A stretch of 12,267 nt of DNA, taken from the NCBI GenBank assembly GCA_964511185.1, contig CAZEDU010000142.1:1-12267 (forward strand), read 5' to 3'. Positions within the stretch are counted from its first letter, which is position 1. The number at the start of each line of letters is the position of its first letter. Of this stretch, positions 5,974-12,236 are shown one piece after another. The translations under genes and the position numbers were made by a program. The DNA is from CAZEDU01 sp964511185. Lineage in GTDB: Bacteria > Myxococcota > Myxococcia > Myxococcales > Myxococcaceae. Under the pieces are notes generated by a model. That model was not told the DNA's origin. It saw nothing but the letters and a program-made list of their open reading frames with translations, and did not search any database.

Positions 5974-8901
5974 TTCGCCCCACTTGTCGCCGATGTCGCT
6001 GAGCGCGCCGGCGATGTCGTCGGTCGGGCCGCCGGTGGTCCAGAGCGAGAGGGCGGGGCGGGCGGCCTCGCGGGCCTTCTGGTCGCGCAGCTCCGCTTGC
6101 CGCTGCTCGAGCTCGGCGGCGCGCTCTTGCTCCAGCTCGTAGGCGCGCAGCGTGACCTCGTGTTGGGCGCGCTGCAGCTCTTCGCGGTTGCCGTACAGCT
6201 CAGCCTCAAGCGAGGCGCGCATGGCATCGAACTGCTCGCGCTCCTCCTGCAGCTTCTCGCGCTGGCGGATCAGCGTCTGCTCGCGCACCTCGAGCTCTTC
6301 TTGGTGCTCGGCGAGCATGCGGCGCGTCGACTCCAGCTCTTCGCGCGCCCAGCGCGCCTCTTCCTGCGCGGCGGCGTGCGTCTCTTCGGCGGCGGCGAGC
6401 TTCTGGCGCAGCTCCTCCTGCAGCCGCGCGAGCTGCTGCGCCTCCTCCGACTGCTCCGTCTGCCGCTCCTCCATCAGCGTGCGCACCTCGACCAGCGTGC
6501 GCTGGGCCTGGGACAGCTCCGCGCGGACCGAGAGCACCTCTTCTTGCGCCTTGAGCTCCGCGGCGCGCTGCTGCGCGAGCTGCGCTTCGGCGTTGGCCTT
6601 CACCGCGTCCAGGCGCGCCTGCCACTGCTCCAGCTCGCTCTGCCTTCGGGTGGCGCTGCGCTGCAGCTCGGTCACCTCGCCGCGCGCCTCCGCGAGCTGG
6701 CGCCGCACTTCCTCGAGCTCGGACCGCGCCTTGGCGGCCGCGGCCTGCGTCTCTTGCTCCGCCTGGCGTGACGCGTCGGTGCGAGAGCCCATGTCGCGCT
6801 CGAGCTGGCCGACGCGCTGGCGCAGCTCGTCGCGCTCGCGTTGCGCCACGTCGAGGGCGCCGCGCTCTTTCGCCAGCGCCGCCTCGGCCGCTTGCGCGCG
6901 CTGGGTCATCTCGGCCGCGGCGCGGCGATCGCTCTCCGCGCGGGCGGCGATCTCGATCGCGCGGCGGCGCTCCTCCTCGAGGGCGTTGCGCAGCGCCGCC
7001 ATCTCCGCCTCGCCGCGGCGGGTCCATTCGCGGGCTTGCTCTTCCACCTTTCGCGAGGCCTGCAGCTCCGCCTCGAACTTCCGCTTCAGCTCCTCGAAGC
7101 GGGCCGACGCCGACTCGGCCAGCCGGCGCGCCTCCGCCTCGGCCGCCTTGCCCTCTTGCGCGCGCGCCTCGTACTGCGAAGCGCTCTCCTGCAGCTTCTG
7201 CCAGATCTCCTCTTCGGCCTTCTGGCGCGCCTGCTCGCGCTCGAGCGCCTCGGACAGCTGCGCCTTGTGCGTCCGGTTCTCCGCCTCGAGCCGCTCGCGG
7301 TTCGCCTCCAGCTCCCGGCGGCGTCGCTCCAGCGCCTCGCGCTCCTGCGCCAGCTGCTCCTTGAGGCGCTCGAGCTCGGCGCGCGCCGTCTGTGCCTGCT
7401 GCTGCGCCTCGGCCTGGGCGTCGACCGCCTCGCGCAGCCCCACCTCGTACTTCTCGCGCTGGCGCTCCAGCTCTTGCCGCTCGCCGCCGAGCCGGTCTTC
7501 GAGCTGATCGAGCCGCTGCCGTTGCTTCTCGATGTGCTCGCGCTCGTCGACCAGGGTGGCCCGCAGCACGTCGGCCTCGACGCGCACGCGGGTGGCGAGG
7601 CGGCGGGCTTCCTCCTCGCTGCTCTGCACCTCGGCCAGCCGGCGCTCGAGCTCCTGGCGCTTGGCGGTCTCCTCCTGCCGCTCGCGCTGGGCTGCCTCTT
7701 GCTGCCTCGCGACGGTGTGCTGCAGGTCGACCAAGCTCGCCCGGTCCGCCTCGCGCGCCAGCCGCAGGTCCTCGGCCGCAGCGTTCACCTTCGCCAGCTC
7801 GACGCGCAGCTCGCGCTCGGACGCGGTGCTCTCCTTCAGCTTTTGCTCGAGCTCCCGCCGGAGCTTCTCCTCCTCGGCGCGGACCTCGGCGAGCTCCGCC
7901 TGGTGCTGCTGCGTCTTCTTCTGCAGCCGTTCGATCTGCGTGCGGTCGGCGGCGCGGGCGCCGCGGAGCTCGTCGGCGTCGACCTGGGTCTTCTTCGCCG
8001 CGGCGCGGGCTTCCGCTGCGGCGGCCTTGGCTTCGGAGAGCTGCTGCTTGAGATCCCGCTCGAGCACCGCGCGCTTCTGCTCGTAGACCTCGCGCGCCGC
8101 GGCCTCGGCCTCCGCGGAGATCTTCTCCCGCAGCCGCGCCATCTTCTCTTCCTGCGCCTTGCGCGCGGCTTCGGCGGCGCGCTCCTCGGCCTCTCGGCGT
8201 TGGCGCTCGAGCTCGGCGCGGTGGGCCTGCGCCTCCTCGGCGACCGCCGTCAGGTACTCGGTGCCGAGCGACTGGGTCGCGGCGAGCAGCGCGGCGAGCT
8301 CGTCGAGGACAGGACCCGCATCGGCGTCGCGGGCGCGGGCGTCGGCGAGCAGGTAGCCCGCGTAGCCTTCACACATCTCGACGTTCTGCGGCTGCGCCTG
8401 CCAGGCCTTGCGGCAGAGCGCGAGCGCGTCGTCGCGGCGATCGATCTCCACGTAATACGCCGCCAGCTCGAGCACCTTGTCGACCGCGCGGAGCGAGCGC
8501 GCCACGCTCTCTTCGAGCTTCGGCAAGATCGTCGCGTCGATGTGCGCGCGCAGCCGCGCCAGCGCTTCGTCTTGCGCGCGGTCGACCACGATCACGAGCT
8601 GCGAATCAGAAGGGTTCTGCGGCTCCAAGCGCGCGGTGCCGGAGAGGCTCAGCGCGTCCTCGCGCGTGAGGGACAGCTTCAGCTCGAGGCTTTGGCCTTC
8701 GGAGAAGTCCTTGGACGGACGCAGCAGCAGCTCGCCGGCGCTGATCTTCGAGGTGTACGCGAAGGTCTTTCGACCATCGACCTCGAAGTCGATGCGCAGC
8801 ATCGCTGGGAAGCGCACGAACGCGTCGAGCCGCTCGGTGGGCTCCGCCGAACCTTTGCGCCGCCCCCCCGAGCGTGTCCGTTTGGCGTCTCTCACGAGCA
8901 C
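5971..8901 (-). CDS. PilZ-like domain protein with very long coiled coil
   Basis: A 976-aa protein. Residues 1-22 are basic. Residues about 26-105 look like the PilZ-like domain common in Myxococcus paralogues (TIGR02266 type): FVRFPAMLRIDFEVDG, AYTSKISAGELLLRPS, then LELKLSL and SLSGTARL. The canonical PilZ cyclic-di-GMP motifs RxxxR and (D/N)xSxxG are not intact; KISAGE stands where NxSxxG is expected. Residues about 110-215 are helical and TPR-like (YVEIDRRDDALALCRKAW). Residues about 220-946 are an uninterrupted Glu/Arg/Gln/Ala/Leu coiled coil, followed by a non-coiled tail at 947-976 ending DDIAGALSDIGDKWGE. There is no signal peptide or membrane segment, so it is a likely cytoplasmic scaffold. 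The start is GTG 8899-8901 or the GTG two codons later; no Shine-Dalgarno is seen, and ATG at residue 34 would cut into the domain. The coiled coil is certain; the PilZ assignment is moderate. Confidence 0.87.
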   Translation of the reverse strand: MLVRDAKRTRSGGRRKGSAEPTERLDAFVRFPAMLRIDFEVDGRKTFAYTSKISAGELLLRPSKDFSEGQSLELKLSLTREDALSLSGTARLEPQNPSDSQLVIVVDRAQDEALARLRAHIDATILPKLEESVARSLRAVDKVLELAAYYVEIDRRDDALALCRKAWQAQPQNVEMCEGYAGYLLADARARDADAGPVLDELAALLAATQSLGTEYLTAVAEEAQAHRAELERQRREAEERAAEAARKAQEEKMARLREKISAEAEAAAREVYEQKRAVLERDLKQQLSEAKAAAAEARAAAKKTQVDADELRGARAADRTQIERLQKKTQQHQAELAEVRAEEEKLRRELEQKLKESTASERELRVELAKVNAAAEDLRLAREADRASLVDLQHTVARQQEAAQRERQEETAKRQELERRLAEVQSSEEEARRLATRVRVEADVLRATLVDEREHIEKQRQRLDQLEDRLGGERQELERQREKYEVGLREAVDAQAEAQQQAQTARAELERLKEQLAQEREALERRRRELEANRERLEAENRTHKAQLSEALEREQARQKAEEEIWQKLQESASQYEARAQEGKAAEAEARRLAESASARFEELKRKFEAELQASRKVEEQAREWTRRGEAEMAALRNALEEERRRAIEIAARAESDRRAAAEMTQRAQAAEAALAKERGALDVAQRERDELRQRVGQLERDMGSRTDASRQAEQETQAAAAKARSELEEVRRQLAEARGEVTELQRSATRRQSELEQWQARLDAVKANAEAQLAQQRAAELKAQEEVLSVRAELSQAQRTLVEVRTLMEERQTEQSEEAQQLARLQEELRQKLAAAEETHAAAQEEARWAREELESTRRMLAEHQEELEVREQTLIRQREKLQEEREQFDAMRASLEAELYGNREELQRAQHEVTLRAYELEQERAAELEQRQAELRDQKAREAARPALSLWTTGGPTDDIAGALSDIGDKWGE

Positions 8902-8986
8902 CTCGAAGCATAGGGAGCGCCGAAGACGCCCGTCGAGTCGGTGGCCGGTGCGCCGACCGGTGGCGTTGTCCTACACTCGCGCGCCC
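8902..8986. promoter_or_regulatory. Compact divergent promoter, possibly giving leaderless mRNAs
   Basis: This 85-bp spacer lies between two divergent genes that both lack a Shine-Dalgarno sequence. On the minus strand TATGCT (8907-8912) lies 5 bp before the GTG of the coiled-coil gene, with TCGACG (8931-8936) 18 bp farther upstream as a possible -35. On the plus strand TACACT (8972-8977) lies 9 bp before ATG 8987, with no good -35. Each hexamer matches the sigma70 consensus at four of six positions. If used, both transcripts would start at or within a few bases of the start codon. Confidence 0.35.
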
Positions 8987-10042
8987 ATGCGCCTCGTTTC
9001 GCTCCTGGTTCTCACCGCTTCGCTCGCAGCGTGGGCGGACACCGGCGGCCCCATCGACCTCTCGAACATCTGTTTCGACACCGCGGCGAAGCGCATCCGC
9101 TACGTGCGGAACTTCCACGACGAGAGCGGCTGTGGCGGGCAGCTCGTGAGCGCAGACCCGCGCACGCTGGCGACGCGCATCGAGCAGGACTGCGGCGACT
9201 TCTCGAGCGGGCCCGGGTGGCCCGCGACGTGCCAGCCGCTGCCGTACGTCAATATGGAGGGGGCGGGCGGGAAGCTCGAGGTGAAGTGGCTGGGGAAGGT
9301 GAACGCGCCCAAGCCGCGCGGGCACGACTCGGGCGAGCTGCCGCACCCGGATTTGGCGTTCCTCGGGTGTCCCGCGCGTTTGACGCTGTCGCTCGGAGAG
9401 GCGCGGCTGGGCCTGACGCACGAGCTCGCGTGTCAGTCGCCGGCCGGGACGATCGATGCGCTGCGCCTGCCGAGCGGAGCGCTCTTGTTGTTGCTGACCA
9501 CCGCCTCGGGTTCGAGCTACCTGGAGCAGATCCCGCTGCGCGTGTGGAAGCCGAGCGCGCGCCTGCCGAAGCTCGAGCGGGGGCCAGGCGGCTTGTCGTT
9601 TCGACCCGAGATCCCCGCGAGCGCCATCGCGAAGAAGCTCAACGAGGTGGGCATGGGGCTGTACCGCGAGGCGCAGTACGCGCTCGCCGTGGAGTACTTC
9701 GGGCATGCCGTCGAGGCGCTCGGAGAGCCCGCGCCGCACATCGCCGCGTTCAACCAGGCCGCCACGCTGTCGAAGATCGGCAAGGTCGACGACGCGTTGG
9801 GCGTGATGGCCGCGCTCTTGTCGTTCCGCGCCGAGCGGGTGGAGTGGGCGAAGCGAATCGAGAAGGATCCGGACTTCGACAACGCGCGGAAGTCGCCGCG
9901 GTACGCCGAGCTGATCGATCCCAAGACCTGCTGCGTGTCGCTGTCGCGGCGCCAGTACCCCAGCGGCATCGACGTCACGCGCTGGGAGGAGGGCGTGCCG
10001 CACTACGTGGAGACGCGGCCGCTGGACGGAGGCGTTCGCTAG
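8987..10042 (+). CDS. Exported Cys-containing protein with C-terminal TPR-like region
   Basis: A 351-aa protein of unknown function. Residues 1-17 are a Sec signal peptide (MRLVSLLVLTASLAAWA|DT). The mature N-terminal region, about 18-200, holds six Cys (29, 49, 69, 82, 128, 149), an even number consistent with disulfides in the periplasm, and beta-rich strands such as RLTLSLGEARLGLTHELAC and ALLLLLTTASGSSYLEQI. Residues about 213-300 are TPR-like (GLYREAQYALAVEYFGHAVEAL, then FNQAATLSKIGKVDDALGVM) and end in IEKDPDFDNARKSPRYAELI, a capping motif often seen after TPRs. A vicinal Cys pair is at 315-316. The reading frame is open upstream, but the signal peptide identifies ATG 8987 as the start. 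There is no Shine-Dalgarno. It lies 40 bp before pgsA and may share its transcript. I do not recognise the N-terminal domain. Confidence 0.83.
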   Translation: MRLVSLLVLTASLAAWADTGGPIDLSNICFDTAAKRIRYVRNFHDESGCGGQLVSADPRTLATRIEQDCGDFSSGPGWPATCQPLPYVNMEGAGGKLEVKWLGKVNAPKPRGHDSGELPHPDLAFLGCPARLTLSLGEARLGLTHELACQSPAGTIDALRLPSGALLLLLTTASGSSYLEQIPLRVWKPSARLPKLERGPGGLSFRPEIPASAIAKKLNEVGMGLYREAQYALAVEYFGHAVEALGEPAPHIAAFNQAATLSKIGKVDDALGVMAALLSFRAERVEWAKRIEKDPDFDNARKSPRYAELIDPKTCCVSLSRRQYPSGIDVTRWEEGVPHYVETRPLDGGVR

Positions 10043-10082
10043 GCAGATGGCTTCGGGGCGGGAGCCGGAGTAGAAGCGCGGC

Positions 10083-10724
10083 GTGGCCTCCAGCACCGAC
10101 ATCAGCGCCGCCGTTCAGCACCAGCCCAACGTGCTGCTGCGGGAGTTCTGGAACCTCCCCAACATGCTCACGTTGGGGCGCATCGCGCTGATCCCCGTGT
10201 TCGTGTGGCTGACGTACGACGCCGATCCGCTCTACTCCGCCTGGGCCGCGATCGTCTTCGCGGTCGCCTCGGTGACCGACGTGATCGACGGCTGGCTCGC
10301 GCGGCGGTGGAACCTGATCACCGTCGTCGGCAAGTTCATGGATCCGCTCGCCGACAAGCTGATCGTGATGGCCGCGCTGGTGATGATGACGCGGCTGGGG
10401 CGCATCCCCGCGTGGATCGTCATCCTGCTGCTCTCGCGTGAGCTGATCGTCAGCGGCCTGCGCACCATCGCCGCGAGCGAAGGGCTGGTGATCGCCGCGG
10501 GGCAGGAAGGCAAGTGGAAGACCAGCCTTCAGCTCACCGGCATCATCTGTTTGTGCATTCACTACGTGCACCCGCTGAACCTGATCTGGTGGCAGGGCGA
10601 GGTCGACTACAACTTCGTCGGCAAGGGGCTGATGTACTTGTCCACCGCGTTCTCCGTGTGGAGCGCCGGGGCGTACTTTCGAGGCTTCTTGAAGCTGGTC
10701 GCGCAGCGGGGCGCCGCGCCGTAG
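10083..10724 (+). CDS. pgsA: CDP-diacylglycerol--glycerol-3-phosphate 3-phosphatidyltransferase
   Basis: A 213-aa integral membrane enzyme that transfers the phosphatidyl group of CDP-diacylglycerol to glycerol 3-phosphate, giving phosphatidylglycerophosphate and CMP, the committed step to phosphatidylglycerol and cardiolipin. The CDP-alcohol phosphatidyltransferase signature D-x2-DG-x2-AR-x8-G-x3-D-x3-D is complete: Asp66, Asp69-Gly70, Ala73-Arg74, Gly83, Asp87 and Asp91, with the metal-binding Asp residues intact. The opening NLPNMLTLGRIALIPVF (24-40) matches the usual PgsA N-terminus, so residues 1-23 are an extension. Hydrophobic segments lie at about 29-45, 50-66, 92-103, 108-126, 150-170 and 178-197. 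The start is GTG 10083 with a weak AGAAG site; GTG at residue 17 or ATG at residue 28 are alternatives. PgsA fits better than phosphatidylserine or cardiolipin synthase from the N-terminus and the length of about 200 aa. Confidence 0.92.
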   Translation: MASSTDISAAVQHQPNVLLREFWNLPNMLTLGRIALIPVFVWLTYDADPLYSAWAAIVFAVASVTDVIDGWLARRWNLITVVGKFMDPLADKLIVMAALVMMTRLGRIPAWIVILLLSRELIVSGLRTIAASEGLVIAAGQEGKWKTSLQLTGIICLCIHYVHPLNLIWWQGEVDYNFVGKGLMYLSTAFSVWSAGAYFRGFLKLVAQRGAAP

Positions 10725-10728
10725 CCGG

Positions 10729-11748
10729 TTAGACCGACCGCGCCGCCTTGCCGCTCTCGACTGGGGTGATGCTCGGGGTGCTCGCGCGTTCCTTGATCTG
10801 CAGCTCGGCGAAGATGCGCTCGCCCGCGCGGGTCTCGCGGACGATCTCTTCCCGGTAGAAGCGCTCGATGAAGGAGCGGAGCATCTGGCGGCTCTGGTGC
10901 GGCGTGAAGCCCACGCGGAGGGTGGAGAGCCGGCTCTTCAGCTCGGAGATCGAGGGGCAGCGCGCCTCGTGGGTCGGGCGGAGGCAGTCGAGGACGATGC
11001 TCTCCAGCTCGTCGGAGAGCGAGGGCGTGATGGCCTTCGGGCGGGTGCACTCCGCGGCGAACTTCTGGCGCATCGCCTCGTTGGGCGAGCCGAACCACGG
11101 GTAGCGGCCGCAGAAGAAGCGGTAGAGCAGAACGCCCATCGCGAAGACGTCGGAGCGCTCGTCCGGCGTCTGGCCGTTTTGCCGCTCCGGCGGGACGTGC
11201 GCTTCGGAGGAGACCGGCTCCGGGAGCAGCGCGAAGTTCGTCACGCGCGCGCGGCCGTCCGTGGTGAGGAGGATGTCGGAGGCCGTCAGGTTGCGGTGCG
11301 GCAGAGCGCGGCCCGTGGCTTGGTACGCGGCGAGGACGCCCGCGCAGATCTCCTGAGCCAGGTAGATGGCGATCGGCTCCGGCAGACGGGGGAAGTTGCG
11401 GTCTTTGGAGCGCTCGAGGAGCCCCGAGAGGGAGGGGCCCGGGACGTATTCGGTGACGAAGAAGAGCGAGTCCTTCTCCGCGCCGTGGAAGAGCGGGTGG
11501 ATCAGGTTCGGGTGGGCGGCGCTCGAGAGGCGCTGGACGTGATCCGCGAGCGTTTCGACCAGGGCCGGCGCGTCGGTGAAGGACGAGCGGAGCAGGTGGA
11601 GGAGGAAAGGTTGGGTGGAGGCGCCCCACTTGCGTTCGCGGGCGAGGAAGAGCTCGAAGAAACCGACCGAGCCCAGCTCGTGGGTCGGGTGGAAGTGCTC
11701 ATCGCAGAGGGGCGGGAAGGAAGGAGCTGCCCGGACCGCATGGATCAT
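10729..11748 (-). CDS. Ser/Thr-kinase-fold pseudokinase
   Basis: A 339-aa protein with a recognisable Hanks-type kinase fold but no catalytic residues. The glycine loop is degraded (ELGSVGFFELFLARE, 24-38), and the VAIK lysine position reads FLLHLL (His51). The HRD loop is HRNLTASDI (151-159), so catalytic Asp is Asn153 and the metal-binding Asn is Asp158. DFG is NFA (171-173). Structural features remain: the HPNLIHPLFHG strand region (79-89), the hinge VTEYVPGPSL (98-107), the APE-like PPER (186-189), the DVFAMGVLLYRFFCG helix (200-214) and the conserved ISEL motif region near 267-270. Residues about 285-339 are an extra helical C-terminal region without a recognised domain or membrane segment. 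Such proteins usually act as allosteric or scaffold partners; that role is inferred. ATG 11748 is supported by GGAGGT 9 bp upstream. It converges on pgsA with only 4 bp between the stops. Confidence 0.88.
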   Translation of the reverse strand: MIHAVRAAPSFPPLCDEHFHPTHELGSVGFFELFLARERKWGASTQPFLLHLLRSSFTDAPALVETLADHVQRLSSAAHPNLIHPLFHGAEKDSLFFVTEYVPGPSLSGLLERSKDRNFPRLPEPIAIYLAQEICAGVLAAYQATGRALPHRNLTASDILLTTDGRARVTNFALLPEPVSSEAHVPPERQNGQTPDERSDVFAMGVLLYRFFCGRYPWFGSPNEAMRQKFAAECTRPKAITPSLSDELESIVLDCLRPTHEARCPSISELKSRLSTLRVGFTPHQSRQMLRSFIERFYREEIVRETRAGERIFAELQIKERASTPSITPVESGKAARSV

Positions 11749-11757
11749 AGGATGCGC

Positions 11758-11763
11758 ACCTCC
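11758..11763 (-). promoter_or_regulatory. Ribosome binding site of the pseudokinase gene
   Basis: On the minus strand this reads GGAGGT, 9 bp before ATG 11746-11748, and fixes that start. It also overlaps the first codons of an open plus-strand frame from ATG 11752, which makes that longer frame less likely to be coding. Confidence 0.65.
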
Positions 11764-11854
11764 GCGTCGAAAGGCGCACGTACCCTGACAGGTCGGGCAG
11801 CAAAGCGGAAGAGGGGGGCGCCGAAAAGATCAGGCGTTCGCCGCGCCGGAAAAT

Positions 11855-11954
11855 GGATCCGCGAGCGGTGGAAGTCGCCTGGCACCCAGGCGAGCGAAGG
11901 TGACTCACGGGCCGCGTGCGGGAACCAGGCGAGACCAGAGGATCCGCGGCGTGG
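11855..11954 (+). other. Possible structured RNA leader with alternative pairings
   Basis: The 240-bp stretch 11764-12003 has no convincing gene but is rich in symmetry. CGCCTGG (11876-11882) pairs perfectly with CCAGGCG at 11886-11892 across a 3-nt loop, and an identical CCAGGCGAG recurs at 11925-11933, giving a second, mutually exclusive partner. GGATCCGCG occurs at 11855-11863 and again at 11940-11948. CACG (11907-11910) and CGTG (11915-11918 region) can close a small stem between them. This could be the 5' leader of the 70-aa gene. I recognise no known riboswitch, SRP, 6S or RNase P signature. Chance symmetry in GC-rich DNA remains possible. Confidence 0.3.
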
Positions 11955-11991
11955 CAGCCCGCTTGCTCTTGTCGTGTTCCAGGAAGCGACG

Positions 11992-11998
11992 AGAGGAG
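11992..11998 (+). promoter_or_regulatory. Ribosome binding site of the 70-aa gene
   Basis: AGAGGAG lies 5 bp before ATG 12004. It decides the start: the same frame is open back to ATG 11752, but that ATG has no comparable site, and the extra residues would be a low-complexity basic stretch. Confidence 0.6.
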
Positions 11999-12003
11999 CG
12001 CGT

Positions 12004-12216
12004 ATGAAGTTTCGTTGTGGTGGCGCGAGCGTCGAAGTCGAGATCGAGGCCGCCGATGCAGTGTCGGCCGCGCGCGAGTACGCGAGGCAGTATCCCGAGG
12101 CCATGGTGGTGTGGACCGCGCGCTGCGGCGAGTCGGTGTGGAACCCCACGCGCAGTTTGAACGGCAGGCGGACGTACCACGTCGCGTGGCGGCTCCGAGC
12201 GCGGATCGCCAGCTAG
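12004..12216 (+). CDS. Small hypothetical protein (70 aa)
   Basis: A 70-aa soluble protein without signal peptide or membrane segment. It begins MKFRCGGASVEVEIEAADAV, suggesting a beta hairpin, then an amphipathic helix (SAAREYARQYPEAMVVWTAR), then a strand region with CGESVWNP and a basic, aromatic C-terminus. Two Cys (5 and 41) each precede a Gly, and one could imagine a metal site or disulfide, but two Cys alone prove nothing. I do not recognise a family. Support for coding comes from the Shine-Dalgarno AGAGGAG 5 bp upstream, GC-biased third positions and a stop codon that coincides with a palindromic repeat, as for two other genes here. An N-terminally extended 154-aa form from ATG 11752 is possible but not favoured. 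Confidence 0.65.
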   Translation: MKFRCGGASVEVEIEAADAVSAAREYARQYPEAMVVWTARCGESVWNPTRSLNGRRTYHVAWRLRARIAS

Positions 12217-12236
12217 GGGCTGTCCCTGATTATTTG
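12214..12236 (+). repeat. Palindromic repeat copy C, diverged
   Basis: TAGGGGCTGTCCCTGATTAT begins with the TAG stop of the 70-aa gene. It equals the TAGGGGACTGTCCC core of copy B with the A after GGGG missing, so the hairpin is imperfect. The AT-richer tail GATTATTTGA differs from the GGTTTC-type tail of copies A and B, suggesting another subtype or a truncated unit. The bases after it, to 12267, show no further recognisable element; an ATG at 12260 has too little sequence to judge. Confidence 0.6.

Noticed and set aside
6841..8913. A 690-aa Leu/Arg-rich open frame on the plus strand, and a 451-aa Ser/Arg-rich one at 6152-7507
   Set aside because: Both lie antisense to the coiled-coil gene. 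Repetitive GAG/CTC and GCG/CGC codons of a Glu/Leu/Ala/Arg-rich protein leave the opposite strand free of stops. The products are low-complexity with no domain, signal or ribosome site.
11764..11960. A cyclic-dinucleotide (GEMM-type) riboswitch or small SRP RNA, suggested by GCAAAG and GGTCGGG-like fragments
   Set aside because: The conserved GEMM core and tetraloop-receptor layout, and the SRP GGAAGCAGCC-type loop, are absent. The fragments are too short to support either call.
11752..12003. An N-terminal extension making the last gene 154 aa, starting MRTSASKGARTLTGRAAKRK
   Set aside because: No ribosome site precedes ATG 11752, the pseudokinase Shine-Dalgarno overlaps its first codons on the other strand, and the added residues are basic low complexity. 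The strong site before 12004 is preferred, though the extension is not excluded.
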